Shown: in pieces, positions 52,309 through 62,900 of the stretch
Layout of the letters: the number at the start of each line of letters is the position of its first letter
Position numbering within the stretch: the first letter of the stretch is position 1
Assembly: GCF_015319165.1 (NCBI RefSeq)
Contig: NZ_JADIVZ010000001.1
Location: forward strand, 620,001 to 684,000
Source: Nocardioides acrostichi
Lineage (GTDB): Bacteria > Actinomycetota > Actinomycetes > Propionibacteriales > Nocardioidaceae
Length of the DNA: 64,000 nt
Reading direction: 5' to 3'
Program-made: the position numbers and the translations under genes
The notes under the pieces: generated by a model
Told to the model about the DNA's origin: nothing
What the model saw: the letters and a program-made list of their open reading frames with translations, nothing else
Databases searched by the model: none

Positions 52309-52319
52309 CGCGGACGTAA

Positions 52320-52371
52320 CTCCGGGTGATCGTCGTCGTTGGTCAGGCGACGACGTCCAGATCACCCGGAG
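52320..52371 (+). promoter_or_regulatory. Long leader hairpin overlapping the protease ribosome binding site
   Basis: Outer arms 52320-52331 and 52360-52371 (CTCCGGGTGATC / GATCACCCGGAG) form 12 perfect pairs; an inner stem GTCGTCG/CGACGAC (52332-52338, 52348-52354) encloses a nine-base loop. The 3' arm contains GGAG of the GGAGG (52368-52372) that precedes the protease ATG at 52384, so the folded RNA would hide the ribosome site. Confidence 0.65.
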
Positions 52372-52383
52372 GTTCACCCGCTC

Positions 52384-53268
52384 ATGAGCGCCCGTACCCG
52401 CACCACCCGCATTCTCGCCGCGACCGCCCTGGCCGGAGCCGCCCTCGTGGGCGCGACGGCAGCCACCTCGGCACCGACACAAGCGGCGTCGCGCTGGGCC
52501 CCAGCCGACCAGGCGACGATCACGCCCGGCACGATGATGTACACCGACGGTGCCCAGTGCACGGCGAACTTCGTCTACACCGACGGCGCCGGCAACACCT
52601 ACGTGGGCTACGCCGCGCACTGCGCCGGCCAGGGCTCCTCGACCGATACCAACGGCTGCGACACCGACTCGCTGCCGCTCGGCACCAAGGTGACCTTCAA
52701 CGAGGGTGGCAGCCTGATCAGCAACGGCACCGTCCTCGGTCGGGGCACGCTGGCGTACTCCTCGTGGTTGACGATGCAGAAGAACGGCGAGAAGGACGCG
52801 AATGCGTGCGCCTACAACGACCTCGCGCTGGTGAAGGTCGACGCCGCCGACGTGTCCAAGGTGAACCCGAGCGTGCCGTTCTGGGGCGGACCGACCGGGA
52901 TCGACACCGACGGCACCGCTGCAGGCGACCAGGTCTACACCTACGGCAACTCCTCGCTGCGGGCCGGTCTCTCCGCGCTCTCGCCACACACGGGCATCAG
53001 CCTCGGCGACGACCCGGCCGACGACGGCTGGTCGCACCCGCTGTACACCGTGACCCCGGGCATCCCCGGTGACTCGGGCTCGGGCTTCCTCTCCGCCGAC
53101 GGCAAGGCCATCGGCGTCCTCTCGACCCTGGGCCTGGCACCGCTCCCGGCGTCCAACAACATCGGTGATCTGGCCCGTGAGCTCGCCTATGCCCAGCAGA
53201 ACAGCGGCATCAGCGGCCTCGACCTGGTCGAGGGCACCGAGGCCTTCTCGGGCTCGCCGATCGGCTGA
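52384..53268 (+). CDS. Secreted trypsin-like serine protease
   Basis: 294 aa from ATG 52384. Sec signal peptide (RTTRILAATALAGAALVGATAATSAPTQAAS, residues 6-36, cut after about 35). Chymotrypsin-like triad: His79 (GYAAHCAG), Asp146 (NDLALVKVD), Ser231 (GIPGDSGSGF). Two Cys pairs are likely in disulphides. Similar to Streptomyces-type extracellular proteases, with no propeptide or C-terminal domain. Specificity unknown. Its leader carries a strong hairpin covering the ribosome site. Confidence 0.9.
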   Translation: MSARTRTTRILAATALAGAALVGATAATSAPTQAASRWAPADQATITPGTMMYTDGAQCTANFVYTDGAGNTYVGYAAHCAGQGSSTDTNGCDTDSLPLGTKVTFNEGGSLISNGTVLGRGTLAYSSWLTMQKNGEKDANACAYNDLALVKVDAADVSKVNPSVPFWGGPTGIDTDGTAAGDQVYTYGNSSLRAGLSALSPHTGISLGDDPADDGWSHPLYTVTPGIPGDSGSGFLSADGKAIGVLSTLGLAPLPASNNIGDLARELAYAQQNSGISGLDLVEGTEAFSGSPIG

Positions 53269-53384
53269 GCCCGAGCTCTCACCTACCGACGCACCCGATG
53301 ACCGCGCATCGGGTGCGTCGGTCTGCGTGTGAGACGACTTCGGTCTAGGCGCGCGCGATGGGCACTTGCTGAGAGGATCACCAC

Positions 53385-53702
53385 GTGCGACACCCCGAGG
53401 ACTGGCTCGAGGACGTGCTCGGCCTGGTCGAGCACGTCCCCGCCGGTCATGTCACGACCTACGGCGCGATCGCGGCCGCCGTGGGTCGGTACGGCCCGCG
53501 GCGGGTCGGGGCAGTGATGGCCGAGCACGGGGCCGGCGTTCCGTGGTGGCGGGTCGTGCGCGCCGACGGCAGCTTGCCGCCCAGTCACGACCACCGTGCC
53601 GACGAGCAGTACCGACGCGAGCACACGCCGCGACGGGCCAACGGCCGGATCGACATGCCGCGGGCGTTCTGGGATCCGCTCGACGCGGGGGCACCACGGT
53701 GA
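53385..53702 (+). CDS. Alkyltransferase-like protein (MGMT fold without the catalytic Cys)
   Basis: 105 aa. DNA-binding domain of O6-alkylguanine-DNA alkyltransferase (VPAGHVTTYGAIAAAVG, RRVGAVMAEHG). The PCHR active site is P-W-W-R (53-56), with Trp54 in place of the alkyl-accepting Cys. ATL proteins bind O6-alkylguanine and hand the lesion to nucleotide excision repair. The His is also Trp, whereas known ATLs mostly have PWHR. GAGAGGAT precedes the GTG. Position matches Rv3204. Confidence 0.88.
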   Translation: MRHPEDWLEDVLGLVEHVPAGHVTTYGAIAAAVGRYGPRRVGAVMAEHGAGVPWWRVVRADGSLPPSHDHRADEQYRREHTPRRANGRIDMPRAFWDPLDAGAPR

Positions 53703-53919
53703 CGGGACACGGCCGGCAGACACGATGCGGCCGGGGGGCTGGCCTGAGCAACGCCCACACCGACCGTGTCCCTGGAAGGAACACGGCTCACGCGGCGCAC
53801 GGACACCACATCGGCCTCGTATCGACGGCGTCCCCTCGACACGTTTCCCCCCGACTTTCAATGTACGCCCTCACGGACGGCCTGAACAGTCCGCGCCGTC
53901 TGCGCCGCCGGGAGCGCCG

Positions 53920-55476
53920 GTGAGCGCGCGGCCCTGGGTGCCTGCGGGTGGCTGGGCGGCTGGCACCTACCCGTTGGTCGAGTGGGAGCGTACCCCGTTG
54001 GGACGCCCCGACACCTGGCCGGCTGAGCTGACGGCGGCCCTCGATCTGGTGCTCTCGACGCGATTCGTGGCGGCCCTGATCTGGGGCGAGGAGCACACCG
54101 TGCTCTACAACCAGGCGTTCGCGCAGCTGCTCGAGCCCGGGCAGGGCCAGGTGGCGCTGGGCAACCCGGGACCGGAGATCCTCGGCGAGGCGTGGGGCGT
54201 CATCCGACCTGCGGTCGAGGAGGCCCTCACCACGTGCGAGGGCACCTGGACCGAGGACGAGCACATTCGACTGCGGCGCTCGGAGATCATCGAGAACTGC
54301 TGGTTCACCTTCTCCTGCTCGCCGGTGTGCTCCGAGAGCCGGGAGGGCGCCCCCCGCGGCGTGGCGCTCATCGCCAGTGAGACGACCCGGCAGGTGCTCC
54401 GACGCAGCCGCGACCACGATCTCGCACGGATCTCGGCCAGCCTGAGCGACTTCACGGCGCGAGACGACCTCACCGAGCTGGTGCCGCAGGTCGTGATGGA
54501 GGGAGGCCACCTTCTCAAGGTCGCCCTCGCGCCCGGTCTGACCGACGACTCCCGCAGCCCCGAGGCCGGGGAGGGTGTCGCCCTGGCCATCGCGGTGCCG
54601 CTCAAGCACCCCGAGGCGGGTCGTTGGCACCTGGTCGCGCGCACCGACCCCCACACGCGCCTCGACGCCGACTACCACGCCTACGCCGACGCCGTGGGTG
54701 CGGCGGTGGGTGTGGCCCTCGACAGCCAGGCGGCGCACGCATCCGAACGGCAGCTCTCCGAGGCGCTCCAGCGCAGCCTGCTCAGCCGGCCCGCCGCCGG
54801 CCTGGGGCTCGAAGTCGCCGTCCGCTACCACCCTGCCTCGAATGTGGCGCGCGTCGGCGGCGACTGGTACGACGCCTACCCGATGCCAGACGGCGCCATC
54901 GCAGTGATGGTGGGTGACGTGGCCGGTCACGACCAGGACGCCGCCGCCGCGATGGCCCAGCTGCGCAACCTCGCCCGGGGGGTGGCCTTCGCGGGCCGGC
55001 TCTCCCTGCCCTCGGAGGTGCTGCGCGACCTCGACCACGCGATGGACTCCCTCGGCGTCGACGAGATGGCGACGGCCGTCATGGCCGTACTGGAGGAGGC
55101 CGGCCCCGACGGACATCTGGTGCACTGGGCCAACGCGGGACATCCACCACCGGTACTGCTGCGCCGCGACGGTAGGACCGAGTTGCTCGAGGACACTCCC
55201 GACGTCCTGCTCGGTGTCGATCCGGCGATGCGTCGGCGCGACCACCGGGTCGAGCTCGCACCCGGCGACCTCGTGCTGCTCTACACCGACGGACTCGTGG
55301 AACGACGCGATCAGGACATCGACGTCGGTCTGCGCTGGTTGACCGGGATCGTCTCCTCCTTGGCCGGAATCGGCCCCGACGAGCTCTGCGACCGCGTGCT
55401 GGCGGCGGCCTCGGCGCAGGCCTACGCCCACGACGACGACATCGTGCTGCTCGCGGTGCGCGGGTCGACGGGTTGA
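53920..55476 (+). CDS. PAS/GAF-like sensor with SpoIIE-type PP2C phosphatase
   Basis: 518 aa from GTG 53920 (GGAG upstream). N-terminal PAS-like region (about 15-150, HTVLYNQAFAQLLEPGQGQVALG), a weaker GAF-like region (about 165-280), then the phosphatase domain from about 285: VGGDWYDAYPMPDG, VGDVAGHDQDAAAAM, ANAGHPPP and LYTDGLVERR carry the metal-binding aspartates. Such proteins usually dephosphorylate anti-sigma antagonists (RsbU type). No partner anti-sigma genes are nearby. The 217-base gap before it holds no gene I can support. Confidence 0.88.
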   Translation: MSARPWVPAGGWAAGTYPLVEWERTPLGRPDTWPAELTAALDLVLSTRFVAALIWGEEHTVLYNQAFAQLLEPGQGQVALGNPGPEILGEAWGVIRPAVEEALTTCEGTWTEDEHIRLRRSEIIENCWFTFSCSPVCSESREGAPRGVALIASETTRQVLRRSRDHDLARISASLSDFTARDDLTELVPQVVMEGGHLLKVALAPGLTDDSRSPEAGEGVALAIAVPLKHPEAGRWHLVARTDPHTRLDADYHAYADAVGAAVGVALDSQAAHASERQLSEALQRSLLSRPAAGLGLEVAVRYHPASNVARVGGDWYDAYPMPDGAIAVMVGDVAGHDQDAAAAMAQLRNLARGVAFAGRLSLPSEVLRDLDHAMDSLGVDEMATAVMAVLEEAGPDGHLVHWANAGHPPPVLLRRDGRTELLEDTPDVLLGVDPAMRRRDHRVELAPGDLVLLYTDGLVERRDQDIDVGLRWLTGIVSSLAGIGPDELCDRVLAAASAQAYAHDDDIVLLAVRGSTG

Positions 55477-55526
55477 CGTGAGACACCTCTCGCGGGCAAC
55501 GGATCGGCTGACCCGCGGGTAACCGA

Positions 55527-55532
55527 CAGACT
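55527..55532 (+). promoter_or_regulatory. Possible -10 element of plsC (leaderless)
   Basis: CAGACT followed by six bases and GTG 55539; weaker match than the other leaderless boxes. Confidence 0.35.
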
Positions 55533-55538
55533 GGTCGC

Positions 55539-56219
55539 GTGCCCGAACCCGACCGGCTCTACCGCGCCCTGCACGCCGTCGTGCCCCCGCTGGCGCGCGC
55601 GCTCTGGCGGCCGGAGATCTCCGGGCTCGAGCACGTACCGGCGACCGGTGGGGTGTTGCTGGCCAGTAACCACCTCTCGTTCGTCGACTCCGTGGTCATC
55701 CCCGTGGTGGTGCCCCGCAAGGTCGTCTTCCTCGCGAAGTCGGACTACTTCACCGGTACCGGTGCCTCCGGGGCACTCCAGCGTGCCTGGTTCCAGGGTC
55801 TGGGCATGCTGCCGGTCGATCGCGACGACCCGCGGGCGGCTCTGGGGAGCCTCGACACCGCGCTCGCGGTACTGGCGCGCGGCGAGGCGTTCGGGCTGTA
55901 CCCCGAGGGCACCCGCTCGCGCGACGGTCGCCTCTACCGCGGACGCACAGGCGTAGCGCACCTCGCACTCACGGCAGGGGTACCGGTGGTGCCCGTGGGC
56001 CTGACGGGAACCCAGCACATCCAGCCCGTGGGCTCCCGCCTCCCGCGCCTCGCCGACGTGAGCGTCCGCTTCGGTGCCCCCATCGAGGTGGACGACCGCT
56101 TCGCGGGCCTGGCGCTGGGCAAGGCCCGCAGAATGCTCACCGACGAGATCATGACTGCCATCGCCGGACTCAGCGGTCAGGAGCTCGCGGGCGTCTACAA
56201 CGAGCGGTCCGCCTCGTGA
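55539..56219 (+). CDS. plsC: 1-acyl-sn-glycerol-3-phosphate acyltransferase-type protein (PlsC)
   Basis: 226 aa. Acyltransferase block I NHLSFVD (His45, Asp50) and block III LYPEGTRSRDGRLYRGRTG, plus VPVVPVGLTGT. Makes phosphatidic acid or related phospholipids at the membrane. No clear membrane helix; peripheral association is likely. Its stop overlaps the cupin gene by GTGA. Confidence 0.9.
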   Translation: MPEPDRLYRALHAVVPPLARALWRPEISGLEHVPATGGVLLASNHLSFVDSVVIPVVVPRKVVFLAKSDYFTGTGASGALQRAWFQGLGMLPVDRDDPRAALGSLDTALAVLARGEAFGLYPEGTRSRDGRLYRGRTGVAHLALTAGVPVVPVGLTGTQHIQPVGSRLPRLADVSVRFGAPIEVDDRFAGLALGKARRMLTDEIMTAIAGLSGQELAGVYNERSAS

Positions 56220-56656
56220 GCGTGCCGGCCCTCGCCACAGCGCTCGGCATGCGACCGCATCCCGAAGGCGGGTGGTACCGCGAGACGTGGCGCGCCCCGG
56301 TGCCCGCCGACCTCGACGACGGACGCCGCCGGGCCTGCGCTACCGCCATCCTCTTCCTGCTGCCCGCCGGGGAGTCCTCGGCGTGGCACCGCGTGGCGTC
56401 CGACGAGCTGTGGATGGCCCACGTGGGCACCGTGCTGCTCGAGCTCGCAGGCGCGGGGGACGCGCCGTCCGGGCCCGGGGGAGAGCCGGTCGAGCAGGTC
56501 AGGCTCGGTGTCGATACCGCCCGTGGCCAGCAACCGCAGGCCCTGGTGCCGGCAGGTGTGTGGCAGCGCACGGTGCCGGTGGCGCACGACGCGCTCGTGA
56601 GCTGTGTCGTGGCACCCGGCTTCGACTTCGAGGACTTCGAGCTGGCCGCTCCCTGA
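56216..56656 (+). CDS. Cupin_5 (DUF985) protein
   Basis: 146 aa. Starts LGMRPHPEGGWYRETWR, the DUF985 signature, and has the cupin strands ILFLLPAGESSAWHRVASDELW and VVAPGFDFEDFELA. Metal ligands would be His and Glu of the first motif. Function unknown. Coupled to plsC by a 4-base overlap. Confidence 0.85.
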   Translation: MSVPALATALGMRPHPEGGWYRETWRAPVPADLDDGRRRACATAILFLLPAGESSAWHRVASDELWMAHVGTVLLELAGAGDAPSGPGGEPVEQVRLGVDTARGQQPQALVPAGVWQRTVPVAHDALVSCVVAPGFDFEDFELAAP

Positions 56657-56706
56657 ACCTGCCCGCCGGGCCGACCGCTGTCGGTGCCTGGTGATGAGAT
56701 GGGCAC

Positions 56707-59700
56707 ATGCCCACCCACTACCGTCTGCGGCGCCCCGTGGCCGCCGGCGAGACGCCGGTGCTCGACGACGACCAGCGGGCGGTGGTCGACCACTCCGGCG
56801 GGCCGCTGCTCGTGCTGGCGGGGCCCGGCACCGGCAAGACCACCACCCTGGTCGAGGCGATCGTGGCCCGCATCGAGGCGGGCGTTGGGCCCGAGCAGGT
56901 GTTGGCCCTGACGTTCTCGCGCAAGGCCGCCGAACAGCTACGCGACCGGGTGACCGCACGGCTGGGTCGAACTCTGGGCACCACCCTGAGCAGCACCTTC
57001 CACTCCTTCGCCTACGGCCTGATCCGCGAGTTCGCGCCCGCGGAGCTCTACGCGGCACCCCTGCGCCTGCTCAGCGCTCCGGAGGCCGACGTGGTGCTCC
57101 GCGAGCTGCTCACCGACGCACCCGAGTCGGTGCGTTGGCCGGAGGCTCTAGGCCGTGCCCTCGGCACCCGGGGTTTCGCCCGTGAGGTCGCGGCGGTGCT
57201 CTCGAGGGCGCGCGAGAAGGGGCTCGACGGGCCAGAGCTGGCTGACCTCGGGCGCGAGCACGGGGCGCCGGAACTGGTCGCCGCCGGGCTCTTCCTGGAC
57301 TCCTACCTGACCAATCTCGACTCCCAGGGCGCCACCGACTACCCCGACCTGATCCGGCGGGCCGTCATCGAGGCGCAGACCCACCGCGACGAGCTGCGCG
57401 CGCGACTCACGCACGTGTTCGTCGACGAGTACCAAGACACCGATCCGGGTCAGGTCGCTCTGCTGGCGGCCCTGGCCGGCGACGGCCGCGACCTCGTCGC
57501 CGTGGGCGATCCACACCAGTCGATCTACGCCTTCCGCGGGGCCGAGGTGCGGGGCATCCTCGAGTTCCCCACGGTCTTCCCGCGCAGCGACGGCGCGCCG
57601 GCTCCGGTCGTGGCGTTGCGCACGACCCGGCGCTTCGGCCCGCGGCTGCTCGTCGCCTCGCAGCGGGTGGCCGGGCGCATCGGCCTGCCCGGCAGCATCG
57701 ACGCCTCGGCCCGCGCCGCCTTCCTCGCGCCGGTGGCCGCCGGCGGAGCCCACGGCGAGGGGCGCGTCGAGGTGCTCACCTTCGACACCGAGCGTGCCGA
57801 GGCCGAGCACCTGGCCGACCTGCTGCGCCGCGCCCACCTCGAGCGCGGCGTCGCGTGGCACGAGATGGCGGTACTGGTGCGCTCGGGGCGAGCCAGCATC
57901 CCGCCGCTGCGGCGCGCGCTGGGAGCCGCGGGCGTGCCCGTCGAGGTGGCGAGCGATGAGGTGCCGCTGGTACGCGACCCGGCCGTGTTGCCGCTGCTCG
58001 AGGCGCTGCGAGCGGTGGTCAACCTCGACAACGACGATCCCGAGCACGTCGACCACGTGGGCGGTGCCCGGGCCGAGGCGCTGCTGACGGGTCCGCTCGG
58101 TGGGCTCGATGCCGGCGACGTCCGGCGTCTGGCGCGACGGCTGCGCACCCGGGAGAAGGAGCGGGCTCACGTCGAGGCCCGCACGCCGCGCACCTCGCGG
58201 GATCTCGTGCGGGCCGCAGTCACCGACGTCGAGGTGCTGCGGGAGCTCCGGGCCGAGGTCGACGACGCCGATGCGCCCGAGGTGGTGCGCGCCGCCGACC
58301 TCGCCGCGCTGCTGCACGAGGCCCGCCGGGCGTTGGAGCATGGGGCCAGCGCCGAGCAGGTGCTGTGGTCACTGTGGTCCGGTACCGGCTGGCCGGCCCG
58401 GTTGCGCCGCGGCATCGACCAGGGCGGGGGAGCCGCGCGGCGGGCACACCGCGACCTCGACGCTGTCTGCGCGCTGTTCGAGGTCGCCGCTCGGGCCCAG
58501 GAGAACGCCGATCACCTGGGGGCGCGCCCGTTCCTGGAGTCGCTGGCGGCGCAGCAGATCCCGGCCGACACCTTGGCCGAGCGCGGCGCCCGAGGATCCG
58601 CCGTTCGGCTGCTCACGGCGCATCGGTCGAAGGGGCTGGAGTGGCGCCTGGTCGTGGTCGCCCACGTTCAGCAGGAGGCGTGGCCCGACCTTCGGCGGCG
58701 TGCCACCTTGCTGGGTGCCGACCGGATCGGCACCGACGGTCTGGTGCCGCCGGTCTCGGCGCGCGAGCTGCTCGCCGAGGAGAGGCGGCTGTTCTACGTG
58801 GCCTGCACCCGCGCCCGCGAGCAGTTGTTCGTCACCGCCGTGGCGGCGGCCGACGACGAGGGCGAGCAGCCCTCGCGCTTCCTCTCCGAGCTCGGCGTCG
58901 CGGTCGCGCACCACATCGGACGCCCGAAGCGTCCGCTCTCCATGTCGGGGCTCGTGGCCGAACTGCGGCGCACGGTCGCCGATCCCGCGGTCGCCCCGGC
59001 CTTGCGCGAGGCCGCGGCGCGTCGACTGGCCCGGCTGGCGGGTGAGCACGTGGGCCAGGCCGGTGCCAGCCGTCAGCTGGTACCGCAGGCCGACCCCGCG
59101 AGCTGGTGGGGCACCCGCGGGGCGTCGCTGTCGGCCGAACCGGTGCGCGATCCCGCGCAGCCGGTACCGGTCTCGGCGAGCGCTCTCGAGGCGCTCGGCG
59201 TCTGTCCGACCCGGTGGTTCCTCGGGTCGGAGGCGGGCGGCATCGTGCGGTCGCACCAATCCGCCAACCTCGGCCAGCTCGTGCATGCCCTGGCCGAGCG
59301 GGTCTCGAGCGGCGACCTCCCCGCCGGCCCCGACGATGTCGCGCTGCTGATGGAGCAGGTCGACGCGGTCTGGGGTCGGCTGGAGTTCCGCACGCCGTGG
59401 TCGAGGGCGCGTGAGCACACGCGCATCGAGGCGGCCCTGGCGAGGTTCTTGGTGTGGCACCACGACAACAAGCGCAGCCTCATCGGCACGGAGTCTCGGT
59501 TCGACACCGTTGTCGGGCTACCCGACGGCGAGCGTGTGCGGCTGATCGGCTACGCCGATCGCCTCGAGCTCGACCGCGACGGCCGGGTGATCGTCGTCGA
59601 CCTCAAGACCGGGCGCAGCGCGCCGAGCGGCAAGGCCGTGCAGCAGCACCTCCAGCTCGGCCTCTACCAGCTCGCGGTCGATCGCGGCGCCGTGGAGCCG

Positions 59701-59982
59701 CTGGTGGCCGACCTCGGCGACGCGGTCGTACCGGCCGAGGCCGGCGGCGCCGAGCTCGTGCAACTCGGTCTCGAGGACGCCGGGGAGTACCCCGTGGTCC
59801 AGCACCAAGACGTCCAGCCCGACGACGGGCTCGCGCGCATCGAACTGCACACCCGCCTCCAGCGGGCCGCGGTGATGCTGCGCCAGGAGAGCTTCCCCGC
59901 CCTGGCCGGGCAGCACTGCCGCGACTGCCCCTTCGTGCCCGTGTGTCCCATCAAGTCGGCCGGATCGGTGGTCGACCAGTGA
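56707..59982 (+). CDS. adnA: AdnA-type helicase-nuclease subunit
   Basis: 1091 aa. UvrD-like motor (Walker A AGPGTGKTTT at 38-47, DEYQDTDPGQVALL, GDPHQSIYAFRGA, TAHRSKGLEWRLVVV) fused to a C-terminal RecB-type nuclease (Asp965, Lys967 in VVDLKTG). Cys833, Cys1071, Cys1074 and Cys1080 form the spacing of an iron-sulphur staple around the nuclease. AdnAB resects double-strand breaks in mycobacteria; this pair has the order of Rv3202c-Rv3201c. Confidence 0.92.
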   Translation: MPTHYRLRRPVAAGETPVLDDDQRAVVDHSGGPLLVLAGPGTGKTTTLVEAIVARIEAGVGPEQVLALTFSRKAAEQLRDRVTARLGRTLGTTLSSTFHSFAYGLIREFAPAELYAAPLRLLSAPEADVVLRELLTDAPESVRWPEALGRALGTRGFAREVAAVLSRAREKGLDGPELADLGREHGAPELVAAGLFLDSYLTNLDSQGATDYPDLIRRAVIEAQTHRDELRARLTHVFVDEYQDTDPGQVALLAALAGDGRDLVAVGDPHQSIYAFRGAEVRGILEFPTVFPRSDGAPAPVVALRTTRRFGPRLLVASQRVAGRIGLPGSIDASARAAFLAPVAAGGAHGEGRVEVLTFDTERAEAEHLADLLRRAHLERGVAWHEMAVLVRSGRASIPPLRRALGAAGVPVEVASDEVPLVRDPAVLPLLEALRAVVNLDNDDPEHVDHVGGARAEALLTGPLGGLDAGDVRRLARRLRTREKERAHVEARTPRTSRDLVRAAVTDVEVLRELRAEVDDADAPEVVRAADLAALLHEARRALEHGASAEQVLWSLWSGTGWPARLRRGIDQGGGAARRAHRDLDAVCALFEVAARAQENADHLGARPFLESLAAQQIPADTLAERGARGSAVRLLTAHRSKGLEWRLVVVAHVQQEAWPDLRRRATLLGADRIGTDGLVPPVSARELLAEERRLFYVACTRAREQLFVTAVAAADDEGEQPSRFLSELGVAVAHHIGRPKRPLSMSGLVAELRRTVADPAVAPALREAAARRLARLAGEHVGQAGASRQLVPQADPASWWGTRGASLSAEPVRDPAQPVPVSASALEALGVCPTRWFLGSEAGGIVRSHQSANLGQLVHALAERVSSGDLPAGPDDVALLMEQVDAVWGRLEFRTPWSRAREHTRIEAALARFLVWHHDNKRSLIGTESRFDTVVGLPDGERVRLIGYADRLELDRDGRVIVVDLKTGRSAPSGKAVQQHLQLGLYQLAVDRGAVEPLVADLGDAVVPAEAGGAELVQLGLEDAGEYPVVQHQDVQPDDGLARIELHTRLQRAAVMLRQESFPALAGQHCRDCPFVPVCPIKSAGSVVDQ

Positions 59983-62900
59983 CTCGCATCGACTCCCCGG
60001 CCGACCTCCAGCGGGCGATGGGAACCGACTACGCACCCAGCGAGCAGCAGTGGGCGGCGATCTCGGCACCGTTGGCGCCCGGCGTCGTCATCGCCGGTGC
60101 CGGCTCGGGCAAGACGACTCTGATGGCCGCACGGGTGGTGTACCTGGTGCTGACCGGGCAGGTGCGGCCCGAGCAGGTGCTGGGTCTGACGTTCACCACG
60201 AAGGCGGCCAGCGAGCTGCGCCATCGCATCCGCGATGCCCTGAGCGAGGCCGGCGCCCTCTCGGACTCCGCCGACCTGCCCGCCGACGGCGAGGAGCACG
60301 AGGAGGCGCTGGAGCCCACGGTGCTGACGTACAACGCCTACGCCTCCGACCTGCTCTCCGAGCACGGGCTGCTCATCGGGCACGAGCCCGACACCCGGGT
60401 CGTCACGGACGCCGCTCGGTACCAGTTGGGTGCCCGTGTGGTCGACGCGTGGACCGGCGCGGTCCAAGCGCTCTCCGACCATCCGCCGACCGTCATCCAG
60501 AACCTGCTGGCTCTCGACGGCGCGATGAGCGAGCATCTCGCCGCCGCCGACGACGTCCGGCGCGTGGACGCGGAGGCGCGGCGCGGGTTCGCGGCCGCGC
60601 TGGAGGCCGAGCGCGCCGGCAAGGCGCGCAAGACCTACTGCGAGGCGATCGAGAAGGCGCTCCACGCGATCGATCGGCGAGGCGAGCTGCTCGGCCTGGT
60701 CTTGGGGTACCGGCGGCTCAAGGCCGACCTCGGGCTCATGGACTTCTCCGACCAGATCGAGCTGGGGGCGCGGCTGGCCGCCGAACGAATCGAGGTCGGC
60801 GCCGCCGAGCGCGCGAAGTACCGGGTGGTGCTCCTCGACGAGTACCAGGACACGTCGGTGGCGCAGGCCCTGATGCTGGGCCGGCTGTTCTCCGGATCCG
60901 ACGTGGCCGGTGGTCGCGGTCACGCCGTCACGGCGGTGGGTGACCCCAACCAGGCGATCTACGGTTGGCGCGGCGCCTCGGTGTCGAACATCCTCGGCGT
61001 CGCCGACACCTTCCCGGCGGCACCCGGGGAGCAGGTGGCGACCTACCCGCTCACGGTCAACCGGCGTTCCGACCACCGCATCCTCACGCTGGCCAACCGC
61101 CTCGCCGAGCCGCTGCTCGCGAAGTACCCACAGGTGCGGCCTCTCGACGCCGCACCCGGCGCGGAGCCCGGTCAGGTGACCGCGGGCGTGTACGAGCGCC
61201 AAGCCGACGAGCTGGCCTGGCTCGCCGACGAGGTGCAGGCCACCTACCGCTCCGGCACGCCTTGGTCGGGCATCGGGGTGCTGACGCGCGACAACGCCCA
61301 TGCCGAAGACGTCTTCGACGCGCTCACCGATGCCGGCATCCCCGTCGAGATCGTGGGTCTCTCCGGGCTGCTCCGGCTGCCCGAGGTGGCCGAGGTCGTC
61401 GCCGTGCTCACCTTGCTGCACGACCTCACCGCGAACGACGCACTCCTGACCCTGCTCACCGGGCCGCGCTGGGCCGTGGGCGTGCGCGACCTGCGGCTGT
61501 TGGCGCGACGTGCCCAGCAGATCGCCGGCGTCCAGGGTCGGGTCGATTCCGCCTCGGTGCTCGACCAGCTCGTCGGCATCGCCGACGGCGTCGACCCCGC
61601 CGAGGTGCCCTCGCTGGACGACGCGCTCGCCGACCCCGGTGAGTTGCCCTACTCCGAGGAGGCGCGGGTCCGGTTCGGCCTGCTGGCCGGGGAGCTGCGC
61701 ATGCTCCGTGGCGTGGTGGGCGAGCCGTTGCTCGACATCGTCCGTCGCATCATCGACACCACCGGTATCGACGTCGAGCTGGCCTCGGCGGTCAGCCCGG
61801 CGGCGGAGGCTCGGCGCGACAACCTCGATCTCTTCGTCAAGGCCGTGGCCGACTTCCAGGCCGTCGACGGCGACGTGTCGCTGGCGGCCCTGCTGGCCTA
61901 CCTGACGGCCGAGGATGATCAGGGCAACGGACTCGACGTGGCCACGCCTACCGAGGCCGACTCGGTGAAGCTGCTCACGGTGCACCGCTCCAAGGGTCTG
62001 GAGTGGTCCTCGGTGTTCTTGGTCGGGGTGTGCGAGACGAGGTTTCCCTCCAACCGCTCCCGTACGTTGTGGACCTCCTCGCCGGCCGTGCTGCCCGCGC
62101 CACTGCGGGGCGACCGGGCCGACCAGCCCCAGCTCGCCGGGTACGACAAGGCGGCGCTCGACGCCTACCGCGCCGAGACCCGCGCCCACGACGCCGAGGA
62201 GGAGCTGCGTCTGGGCTATGTCGCGGTCACGCGGGCCGCGCACCGGCTCTCGGTCACCTCGTTCTGTTGGACCGAGCGCGCCACTCCGTTCGGCCCGTCG
62301 GCCTACCAGCGCACCGTCGTCGAGCAACTGGGCGCGTGGGGCGAGTCTGCCGACCCGTGGCTGGAGCGTCCGGCCAGGGGCGATGCCAACCCCTACGACG
62401 CGGTCGACCCGTCGCGTCCGTGGCCGCGGAGCGGCGTGGGGGCTGAGCGTGAACGACGGCTCTCCGCGGCCGCGATGGTGCGTGCCGCGCAACCGGGTGC
62501 GCTCGACGAAGGGCTCGACATGATCGAGGCCGCGCGGGTCGCCGAGTGGGACGCCGAGCTCGACCGGCTGTTGGCCGAGGCGCGGGCCGACCGCGACGAG
62601 GAGCGGGTGGTCGAACTGCCCGGCACCCTCTCGGCGACCTCGATGGCCCGGCTGCGTGACGACCCCGAGGGCTTCGCGGCCGAGCTGGCCAGACCCATGC
62701 CGCGCGCGCCGTCGTCCGCCGCTCGGTTCGGTACCCGCTTCCACGCCTGGGTCGAGGCCCGGTTCGGGCAGCAGGATCTCTTCGACCCCGACGACCTGCC
62801 CGGCCGTGGCGATGCCGGCATCGACGACGAGCAGGATCTCCGAGAGCTCATCTCGACCTTCGAGTCCGGGCCGTTCGCGAGCCGCGTGCCTCACCGCGTC

